Source: Candidatus Brevifilum fermentans (GTDB lineage: Bacteria; Chloroflexota; Anaerolineae; Anaerolineales; Villigracilaceae). Taken from it: a stretch of 40,296 nt of DNA. Of this stretch, positions 1 to 6,210 are shown in pieces (position 1 is the stretch's first letter; every line of letters begins with the position of its first letter). The DNA is taken from positions 1 to 40,296 of the forward strand of contig CAMCQT010000034.1 in NCBI GenBank assembly GCA_945877125.1. The letters run 5' to 3'. The position numbers and the translations under genes were made by a program. Under the pieces are notes generated by a model. The model was not told the DNA's origin. It did not search any database and saw only the letters and a list, made by a program, of their open reading frames with translations.

Positions 1-72
1 ATTAGCGCAGGGGTTATTTTCACCATGCGGCTCGCCGCAATACGCTTTAGGGTGACCCTGCCCGCGCCGTAA
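1..72 (+). other. Possible 3' end of an upstream gene (low confidence)
   Basis: Reading frame 1 is open from the window edge to a TAA at 70-72, which could be the tail of a gene starting outside the window. The peptide is too short to recognise. A small inverted repeat (TGCGG, loop ctcg, CCGCA, about positions 26-39) lies inside it. It could equally be non-coding. Confidence 0.2.
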
Positions 73-99
73 AATCTATGTCACAGAGTCCCTGTGGCT

Positions 100-105
100 T
101 ATAAT
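100..105 (+). promoter_or_regulatory. Candidate -10 box upstream of the FAD subunit gene
   Basis: A TATAAT hexamer lies 28 bp upstream of the ATG at 133, and a GGAGG Shine-Dalgarno sequence follows at 122-126. No convincing -35 box is seen at 16-18 bp spacing, so this is only a candidate promoter. Confidence 0.35.
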
Positions 106-132
106 AAACAGACTTTCACACGGAGGCATTTC

Positions 133-873
133 ATGATTACGACTTATCACCGCCCACAAACATTGGATGAGGCTCTCGCGCTTCTGGCTCAACCGAATAC
201 TTTTCCCCTTGGAGGAGGAACGCTTCTCTCCCACCCTCAAACTGATTCTGTTTCCGTTGTAGATTTACAAAACCTTGGGCTGGATTCGCTCCGCGTCAAA
301 GGAAATGACTTGGAGATCGGTGCAACCTGCACCCTGCAAGCCCTGCTTGAATCCAAAGATTGCCCCGCCGCCTTGAAAATTGCAATCAAACTCGAAGCCC
401 CCATCAACATCCGCAACTCGGCAACGGTGGCAGGCACGCTCGTCTCAAGTGACGGACGCTCGCCTTTCGCGACGGCGCTATTGGCAATGGACGCGAAGGT
501 TACAGTGGTCAGTGGTCAGTTATCAGTTGTCAGTGTTGGGGAATATTTTTTGGCGAAGCCGAAAGGATTGATTACACAGATCGCCATCCCGCTCAATGTA
601 AAATTTGCATTTGAATTCACCTCGAAGACCCCCGCCGACAAACCCATCGTCGCCGCCGCCCTCGCGCAATGGAACTCAGGTCGCACACGGCTTGCACTCG
701 GCGGCTATGGCAAGAGTCCCATGCTGGCAATGGACGGCACCGAAGCCGAAGGATTGGATGCCGCCGCCCGCAACGCTTACCACGAAGCCAACGACGACTG
801 GGCATCCGCTGAATATCGCATGGATGTGGCCGCGGTGCTGGCAAAGCGGTGTTTGGAAAGTTTCAACGCGTAA
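133..873 (+). CDS. Molybdenum hydroxylase FAD-binding subunit (XdhB/CoxM family)
   Basis: This is the FAD-carrying medium subunit of a xanthine dehydrogenase-type molybdenum hydroxylase, passing electrons from the Fe-S clusters to an acceptor in the cytoplasm. The N-terminal MITTYHRPQTLDEALALLAQ opening, the glycine-rich FAD loop PLGGGTLLSHP and the NIRNSATVAGTLVSSDGRSP segment are typical of the PF00941 fold. The ATG at 133 is preferred over one at 94 because GGAGG sits 7 bp upstream and family homology begins there. At 246 aa it is slightly shorter than usual (about 270-290). Codons 124-135 are built from a TCAGT-type tandem repeat (503-535) in a surface loop, and the segment normally following that loop looks shortened. 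Its catalytic partner is probably the fused subunit at 6211, although five genes intervene. Confidence 0.85.
   Translation: MITTYHRPQTLDEALALLAQPNTFPLGGGTLLSHPQTDSVSVVDLQNLGLDSLRVKGNDLEIGATCTLQALLESKDCPAALKIAIKLEAPINIRNSATVAGTLVSSDGRSPFATALLAMDAKVTVVSGQLSVVSVGEYFLAKPKGLITQIAIPLNVKFAFEFTSKTPADKPIVAAALAQWNSGRTRLALGGYGKSPMLAMDGTEAEGLDAAARNAYHEANDDWASAEYRMDVAAVLAKRCLESFNA
503..535 (+). repeat. GTCAGT-type tandem repeat inside the FAD subunit gene
   Basis: Consecutive units of the form CAGTGGT, CAGTTAT and CAGTTGT run through the coding sequence without breaking the frame, encoding VVSGQLSVVSV. The same motif recurs at 6700-6788 and 14264-14286, in or at the end of the other two molybdenum hydroxylase genes. 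Confidence 0.7.
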
Positions 874-932
874 ACATTCAAACTTTAACGCGTTTTCATT
901 AAAGAGAAACCGAAAAAAGGAAATCTCTATCC

Positions 933-1355
933 ATGACTGCAAAAGACGTCCGCTGGATACAGCGATTTAATAATTTTGTCAAAGCGTTTACCCAATTGAA
1001 GGAAGCCGTGGAATTGGCAGAGCAACGCCAACTCTCGAAACTTGAAGAACAAGGGCTGATTCAAGCCTTTGAATATACTCACGAACTGGCATGGAATACG
1101 TTAAAAGACTTTTTGGAAGATCGCGGCGTAACAAATATTTATGGTTCAAGAGATGCAACGCGTGAGTCCTTCAAAACAGGTTTAATCGAAAACGGCGAAG
1201 CATGGATGGCGATGATCGACAGCCGCAATCAAACTACGCACACTTACAATCAGGAGACTGTTGCTAAAATTGTTTCAGCTGTGATTCACGTCTATTTTGC
1301 AGAGTTTGAAGAATTAAAAGTCAGACTGGAAACCTTGAAAAAGGAAGCCAAATGA
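933..1355 (+). CDS. HEPN-domain protein, HI0074 family (nucleotidyltransferase partner)
   Basis: This is a 140 aa all-helical HEPN protein of the HI0074 type, known as the partner of minimal nucleotidyltransferases in HEPN-MNT toxin-antitoxin pairs. In that family the HEPN protein is the RNase-like toxin. The catalytic R-x4-H motif is intact: R98-NQTT-H103, followed by the usual tyrosine in HTYN. The start has an AAAGGAAAT Shine-Dalgarno. The stop codon overlaps the next gene's ATG by 4 bp (ATGA), so the two are translationally coupled. No promoter is obvious in the 59 bp upstream. The intact motif suggests a functional toxin, but the activity is inferred from the family. Confidence 0.85.
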   Translation: MTAKDVRWIQRFNNFVKAFTQLKEAVELAEQRQLSKLEEQGLIQAFEYTHELAWNTLKDFLEDRGVTNIYGSRDATRESFKTGLIENGEAWMAMIDSRNQTTHTYNQETVAKIVSAVIHVYFAEFEELKVRLETLKKEAK

Positions 1356-1675
1356 CCTTGCGTTTTGGCTTGAAGGAAACCACCATCGAAAAAATCTGCG
1401 GTGTGTTTGCCAAATATCCACAAGTTGACAAAGCTGTAATCTACGGTTCACGCGCCAAAGGCAATTATAAAAACGGATCGGATATTGACCTGACGCTCTA
1501 CGGTGGAGAAGAATTAACCCTGAAAATCCTTTATAAGATACTCGCTGAAATTGACGATTTATTACTTCCCTACACCGTTGACCTGTCCATCTTCCTTGAC
1601 CTGTGCAACCCCGATTTTATTGACCATATTCAACGCGTGGGCGTTGTTTTTTACGAAAAGCAAAAAACAAAGTGA
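1352..1675 (+). CDS. Minimal nucleotidyltransferase (MNT), HEPN partner
   Basis: This 107 aa protein is a DNA polymerase beta-like minimal nucleotidyltransferase. The signature G32-S33-RAKGNYKNGS-D44-I-D46 matches GS-x10-DxD, and a third acidic residue (D77 in TVDLSI) completes the metal site. Characterised MNT antitoxins neutralise HEPN toxins by transferring AMP groups to them, and all the residues needed for that are present. It overlaps the HEPN gene by 4 bp, and its TGA overlaps the GTG start of the methyltransferase gene by 4 bp (GTGA). Transcription and translation of the three are therefore probably coupled. Confidence 0.87.
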   Translation: MTLRFGLKETTIEKICGVFAKYPQVDKAVIYGSRAKGNYKNGSDIDLTLYGGEELTLKILYKILAEIDDLLLPYTVDLSIFLDLCNPDFIDHIQRVGVVFYEKQKTK

Positions 1676-2766
1676 CAATGACTGCCCTGCCCCTTAACCA
1701 AATCCTGCAAGGTAATTGCATCGAGATTCTCAACTCACTCCCTGAGAACTCGGTGGATTTGGTATTCGCCGACCCGCCTTACAACTTGCAACTGCAAAAT
1801 GATTTGTACCGCCCTGACCTAAGCAAAGTGGATGCGGTCAACAACAAGTGGGATAAATTTGGCAGTTTCGCGGAATATGATTTATTCACCCGCAAGTGGT
1901 TATCTGCGACTATGCGGGTGTTGAAAGAGACAGGGACAATTTGGGTCATCGGGTCGTATCACAATATTTTTCGAGTGGGTTCAGTGATGCAGGACTTGGG
2001 ATTTTGGATTTTGAACGATGTGATCTGGCTGAAAACAAATCCCATGCCAAATTTTCGCGGCATGAGATTTACAAACGCACACGAGACGATGATCTGGGCA
2101 CAGAAGAAAAAAGGCGCACGCTACACATTCAACCATCATTCGATGAAGGCCTTAAACGATGATTTGCAAATGCGGTCAGATTGGCTACTTCCGCTGGCGA
2201 CTGGCAAGGAAAGGATTAAGTCCAATGGATCGAAGGCACACCCCACGCAAAAACCCGAGTCGTTGCTGTATCGGGTGATAATGTCGAGCAGCAACATTGG
2301 AGATGTGATCCTCGATCCGTTCTTTGGGAGCGGGACAACGGGCGCGGTGGCAAAGAAACTGGGACGTAATTTCATTGGTATTGAACGCGACAGGAAATAT
2401 GTGAAGGTGGCGCAGAAGCGAATTGACGCGGTTGAGGTCTCCCCGGCTGAGGCGTTGACCCTGCCTGAGAGGCGGAATCAGGTTCGGGTGCCGTTTGGGG
2501 CGCTGCTTGAGGCGGGGCTTTTGGCTCCAGGGCAGAAACTGTACTTTAAGGAAGATAAATCCATTCGCGTTGTAATTCTGTCGAATGCGCATTTAAAATA
2601 TAAAGAGCAAGTCGGTTCGATCCATTCATTGGCAAAGGCGCTCTCAGGCAGCGCGGTGAATGGCTGGGATATGTGGTTGTACAAGGAAGACGGCAAGTTG
2701 AAAGTGATCGATGAATTGAGAGAAAAGATAAGAAACCCTCTCCCTCCCAGGGAGAGGGCAGGGTGA
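1672..2766 (+). CDS. ccrM: CcrM-like DNA adenine N6-methyltransferase
   Basis: This is a beta-class adenine methyltransferase: the catalytic DPPY motif (D34PPYNLQL) precedes the SAM-binding DPFFGSGTTG motif (about residues 215-224). Stretches such as WDKFGSFAEYD, VIGSYHNIFRVG, LNDVIWLKTNPMPNFRG and AHPTQKPESLLYRV resemble Caulobacter CcrM, which methylates GANTC. A C-terminal region (about 265-350) resembles the RAMA domain found after such enzymes. Length (364 aa) matches CcrM (about 358). The start is a GTG overlapping the MNT stop; an ATG two codons on is the alternative. The last residues and the TGA are encoded by a CCCTCTCC-type hairpin repeat. No cognate restriction enzyme is present, unless the DUF559 protein acts with it. 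GANTC specificity is inferred from resemblance. Confidence 0.85.
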   Translation: MTMTALPLNQILQGNCIEILNSLPENSVDLVFADPPYNLQLQNDLYRPDLSKVDAVNNKWDKFGSFAEYDLFTRKWLSATMRVLKETGTIWVIGSYHNIFRVGSVMQDLGFWILNDVIWLKTNPMPNFRGMRFTNAHETMIWAQKKKGARYTFNHHSMKALNDDLQMRSDWLLPLATGKERIKSNGSKAHPTQKPESLLYRVIMSSSNIGDVILDPFFGSGTTGAVAKKLGRNFIGIERDRKYVKVAQKRIDAVEVSPAEALTLPERRNQVRVPFGALLEAGLLAPGQKLYFKEDKSIRVVILSNAHLKYKEQVGSIHSLAKALSGSAVNGWDMWLYKEDGKLKVIDELREKIRNPLPPRERAG

Positions 2767-2770
2767 GGGT
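2734..2770 (+). repeat. CCCTCTCCC hairpin repeat, copy 1 (end of methyltransferase gene)
   Basis: A perfect 10 bp inverted repeat (CCCTCTCCCT at 2736-2745, AGGGAGAGGG at 2749-2758) is followed by a CAGGGTGAGGG tail. It encodes the last residues and the TGA of the methyltransferase gene and ends 12 bp before the DUF559 start. An inverted copy lies at 3156-3194 and a third copy at 25763-25802. Confidence 0.85.
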
Positions 2771-2781
2771 CAAGCACGATC

Positions 2782-3183
2782 ATGGAAAAACGCCATCGCA
2801 TTCACCCAACCATCCGCCAATTTGCAAGGGAATTGCGCCAACCGCAAACCCCAGCAGAAGCAACATTGTGGAATCATCTGCGAAACAGGAATTTGAAATA
2901 TAAATTCAGGCGCCAGCACCCAATTGATTTTTTCATCATCGATTTTTATTGTGCAGAAGCAAGGCTATTGATCGAGATCGACGGCTCGTCACATTTGGAA
3001 AGAGAACAACAAGAGTACGACCAATCAAGAACAGAGTATTTGGAAGCGCTCGAATACAAAGTTATTCGCTTCACAAATGATGACGTAAGATACAACATCC
3101 ATGCCGTTGTAACGGCATGGATGCAGGAAATTGAAAGTAGAATTAACAAGGATGACACCCCTCATCCTAACCTTCTCCCCTGA
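2782..3183 (+). CDS. DUF559 endonuclease-domain protein (Vsr-like fold)
   Basis: This 133 aa protein matches DUF559 (PF04480), small proteins with a fold like the very-short-patch repair endonuclease. The opening RQFARELRQPQTPAEATLWNHLR, the FRRQHPIDFFIIDFYC segment and the LIEIDGSSH core are typical. The presumed metal-binding residues D54, E65, D67 and H71 are present. The exact function of the family is not established. The ATG lies 15 bp after the methyltransferase stop; the GAGGG tail of the upstream repeat is the only Shine-Dalgarno-like sequence. The last residues (DTPHPNLLP) and the TGA are encoded by an inverted copy of the same hairpin repeat, so the gene is bracketed by the repeat. 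A perfect 13 bp palindrome lies near its 3' end. Confidence 0.85.
   Translation: MEKRHRIHPTIRQFARELRQPQTPAEATLWNHLRNRNLKYKFRRQHPIDFFIIDFYCAEARLLIEIDGSSHLEREQQEYDQSRTEYLEALEYKVIRFTNDDVRYNIHAVVTAWMQEIESRINKDDTPHPNLLP
3096..3123. repeat. Perfect 13 bp inverted repeat within the DUF559 gene
   Basis: CATCCATGCCGTT (3096-3108) and AACGGCATGGATG (3111-3123) are exactly complementary across a 2 bp loop. They are coding (about NIHAVVTAWM) and not related to the flanking CCCTCTCC repeats. Confidence 0.8.
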
Positions 3184-3194
3184 GGGGAGAAGGG
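3156..3194 (-). repeat. CCCTCTCCC hairpin repeat, copy 2 (inverted, end of DUF559 gene)
   Basis: The arms CCTTCTCCCC (3171-3180) and GGGGAGAAGG (3184-3193) form a perfect 10 bp stem. The tail ACCCCTCATCCTAA on the left is the reverse complement of the GGGTGAGGG type of tail seen at copy 1. The element therefore lies in the opposite orientation to copy 1, and it encodes the C-terminus and TGA of the DUF559 gene. Confidence 0.85.
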
Positions 3195-3215
3195 ACTTGT
3201 ACACAGGAGAACAAA

Positions 3216-6128
3216 ATGTCCAAATCATTTAATTTAGTTGAAGAAAAAAATATTCCAGAATTGAATTCAATAGCGCGGCTTTACGTGCATAAACGCACGG
3301 GCGCGCGTTTGCTTTCGGTCATCAATGATGACGAGAACAAAGTCTTTGGCATGAACTTCCGCACTACGCCGAAAGACTCAACAGGTGTGGCACACATTCT
3401 TGAACATTCGGTGTTGAATGGTTCGGACAAATATCCGGTGAAAGAACCGTTCGTGGAATTGCTCAAGGGTTCGCTCGCAACTTTTGTAAATGCGTTTACG
3501 TTTCCCGATAAAACCTGCTATCCCATTGCCAGTCAAAATATGCAGGATTTTTACAACTTGATCGATGTCTACGTGGACGCAGTTTTGCATCCGCTAATCA
3601 GCGAGCAGACTTTGATGCAGGAAGGCTGGCACTACGAGATCAATGATGTCTCCGAACCGCTGACCTACAAGGGCGTGGTCTTCAATGAAATGAAAGGCGC
3701 GTACTCGTCACCTGACGGCGTGCTTGAAACCCGCGTGATCGAATCACTCTTCCCCAAACACATGTACGGCGTGGATTCTGGCGGCGACCCGCGCTACATT
3801 CCAGACCTGACGTACGCAAACTTCAAAGCCTTCCACGAAACTTATTATCACCCATCCAATTCGTTCATTTATTTTTACGGAAATGACGATCCCGACAAAC
3901 GCCTCAAGTTGATGGAAGCGGTTCTCAAGCCGTACAAGAAACAGAAAGTCAAATCAGCGGTGCCGCTTGCCAAACCGTTCAAGCGCGCAAAGAAAGTTGA
4001 ATTCGCCTATGACGCTGGCAACGACGAAGATATTGAAACGAAAAATTATCTAACCGTCAATTGGGTATTGCCCGCAACCACCGAGCCTGTCTTGAATTTA
4101 AGTCTGCGGATTCTCGGCACTATTTTGATCGGCACGCCTGCTTCGCCGCTCAAGAAAGCATTGCTTGATTCGGGTCTCGGCGAAGACCTGGCAGGCTTGG
4201 GACTTGAGACCGAATTACGTCACATAATTTTTTCAACGGGCTTGAAAGGCACGCGCGCCCGCCATGCAAAGAAGATCGAAAAACTAATTCTCGACACGCT
4301 CGAAACCCTCGCCCGCGATGGCATTGACCCCGACATGGTCGCCGCCGCGCTCAACACCGCCGAGTTCCGCTTGCGCGAAAACAACACGGGTTCGTATCCG
4401 CGCGGAATTGCGCTCATGCGTCGCGTGCTGACCACCTGGATTTACGATGACGAAGACGTGTTCAAGTTACTTGGATTTGAGTCATCGCTCAACGAGATCA
4501 AAACGCGACTTGCCGCCGACGCGCATTATTTTGAAAAACTGATTCAGACTCACCTGCTGGATAACGCCCACCGCACGACTCTGCGCCTCACCCCCGACCC
4601 TGAGCTGGGTCGCCGTTTCGACGAAGATGAGAAGTCCCGATTAGCCGCCATCCGCGAATCGCTGAGCGAAAGTCAGATCGCGCAATTGGTCGAAGATACA
4701 AAGAAACTCAAGATCAAACAGGAAACACCAGATACCGCCGAAGCGCTGGCAACACTTCCGATTTTGAAACTAAAGGATTTGGAACGAGAGAATAAAACAC
4801 TCCCAATCGAGATGCTCCAAATTCAGGAAACACCCGTGCTATATCACGACCTGTTCACGAACGGCATTGTCTATCTTGACCTCGGCTTTGACCTGCACAC
4901 ACTTCCAACAGAATTATTGCCGTTGACAGAGATCTTCGCCCGCGCCCTGCTTGAAATGGGAACCGACAAGGAAGACTACGTCAAACTCTCGCAGCGCATC
5001 GGGAAAAGCACAGGTGGAATCTACGGCAACGCGGTCAGCACCACAGTCCGCGGGTCGCGCGAGAACGTCAGCAAATTGTTCATGCGCGGCAAAGCCACAA
5101 TGGAACAAGCCAATGAGTTGCTGAACATCCTCAAAGATATTCTGCTCAACACAAATTTTGACAACCGCGAACGCCTCAAGCAGATCGTGCTCGAAGAAAA
5201 ATCAGGGCTCGAATCCTCACTCATCCCCAGCGGACATGTCTACGCCAACCAGCGCGTGCGCGCCCAATTTGGCGGCGCGGGCTGGGTCAACGACCAAATG
5301 AGCGGAATTGGTCATCTCTTTGCCCTGCGCGAACTTGCCAACGACATTGATAAAAAATGGCCGCAGGTGTTAAAGAAATTTGAAGGCATGCGCGACGCAT
5401 TGATCAACAATAAATCCCTGATCTGCAATGTGACGCTCGACGCTGAAAACTGGAAAATCTTCAAGCCGCATTTTGAGAATTTCATATTTGCCTTGCCAGA
5501 AAAAGATGCAACCCTCAAACCATTTGAGATCAAAGCTTATGTAGAAAAAGAAGGCTTGACCGTCCCGGCGCAAGTTAACTATGTGGCTAAAGCCGCAAAT
5601 CTGTACGACCTGGGCTACGAACTCGACGCATCCGCAGAAGTGATCACAGCTTATTTACGCATGACATACCTTTGGGAAAAAATCCGCGTACAAGGCGGCG
5701 CATACGACGGCGCCTGTGTCTTTGACGGCAACTCTGGCGTGTTCTCCTTCCTCTCGTATCGTGACCCAAATCTTGATAGCACGCTCGAAAATTATGACAA
5801 GGCTGCTGACTACTTGAAAAATCTCGACGCCATATCATTCAACGACAACGAACTGACCAAAGCCATCATCGGCACAATCGGCAACCGCGATGCCTATCAA
5901 CTGCCAGACGCAAAAGGCTACACCTCGATGATGCGCTACCTGACAGGCAGAACCGACGAGATGCTGCAAAAGGAACGCGAACAGATCCTCTCGACCAACG
6001 GCGAAGACTTTATCGCCTTTGGCGAAGTCCTGGAGAAAGCCGCCAAATCTGAGGCGGTGGCAGTCATCGGTTCACAATCTGCAATTGAAGGGGCGAAGGC
6101 TGGTTTGAAAGTTACGAAGGTTTTGTGA
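3216..6128 (+). CDS. PreP-like M16C metallopeptidase (insulinase family)
   Basis: This 970 aa protein belongs to the M16C presequence protease/falcilysin group, clamshell zinc peptidases that degrade unstructured peptides. The inverted zinc motif H60-IL-E63-H64 is intact in STGVAHILEHSVLNGS, and the distal glutamate lies in VVFNEMKGAYSSPDGV near residue 158. The region VKEPFVELLKGSLATFVNAF is typical of the family, and the length matches PreP (about 970-1000 aa). The central part (about 470-720) corresponds to the M16C-associated domain. No signal peptide is seen, so a cytoplasmic role in peptide turnover is likely. An AGGAGA Shine-Dalgarno precedes the ATG. It is separated from the next gene by a GGTCAAA palindrome. 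Confidence 0.92.
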   Translation: MSKSFNLVEEKNIPELNSIARLYVHKRTGARLLSVINDDENKVFGMNFRTTPKDSTGVAHILEHSVLNGSDKYPVKEPFVELLKGSLATFVNAFTFPDKTCYPIASQNMQDFYNLIDVYVDAVLHPLISEQTLMQEGWHYEINDVSEPLTYKGVVFNEMKGAYSSPDGVLETRVIESLFPKHMYGVDSGGDPRYIPDLTYANFKAFHETYYHPSNSFIYFYGNDDPDKRLKLMEAVLKPYKKQKVKSAVPLAKPFKRAKKVEFAYDAGNDEDIETKNYLTVNWVLPATTEPVLNLSLRILGTILIGTPASPLKKALLDSGLGEDLAGLGLETELRHIIFSTGLKGTRARHAKKIEKLILDTLETLARDGIDPDMVAAALNTAEFRLRENNTGSYPRGIALMRRVLTTWIYDDEDVFKLLGFESSLNEIKTRLAADAHYFEKLIQTHLLDNAHRTTLRLTPDPELGRRFDEDEKSRLAAIRESLSESQIAQLVEDTKKLKIKQETPDTAEALATLPILKLKDLERENKTLPIEMLQIQETPVLYHDLFTNGIVYLDLGFDLHTLPTELLPLTEIFARALLEMGTDKEDYVKLSQRIGKSTGGIYGNAVSTTVRGSRENVSKLFMRGKATMEQANELLNILKDILLNTNFDNRERLKQIVLEEKSGLESSLIPSGHVYANQRVRAQFGGAGWVNDQMSGIGHLFALRELANDIDKKWPQVLKKFEGMRDALINNKSLICNVTLDAENWKIFKPHFENFIFALPEKDATLKPFEIKAYVEKEGLTVPAQVNYVAKAANLYDLGYELDASAEVITAYLRMTYLWEKIRVQGGAYDGACVFDGNSGVFSFLSYRDPNLDSTLENYDKAADYLKNLDAISFNDNELTKAIIGTIGNRDAYQLPDAKGYTSMMRYLTGRTDEMLQKEREQILSTNGEDFIAFGEVLEKAAKSEAVAVIGSQSAIEGAKAGLKVTKVL

Positions 6129-6134
6129 AAATTA

Positions 6135-6196
6135 GTCAAAGGTCGAAGGTCAAAGGTCAAAACCCGACTTTAGACTTTTGACCTTTGACCTTTGAC
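6135..6196. repeat. GGTCAAA palindromic repeat, intergenic copy
   Basis: Tandem heptamers of the GGTCAAA type (6135-6162) face their reverse complements (TTTGACC units, 6171-6196), giving an imperfect hairpin of about 25 bp per arm between the PreP-like gene and the XdhD-like gene. A related palindrome lies in frame within the latter at 8213-8268. The Shine-Dalgarno of the XdhD-like gene follows immediately. Confidence 0.8.
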
Positions 6197-6210
6197 ATTA
6201 AGGAGACCAC

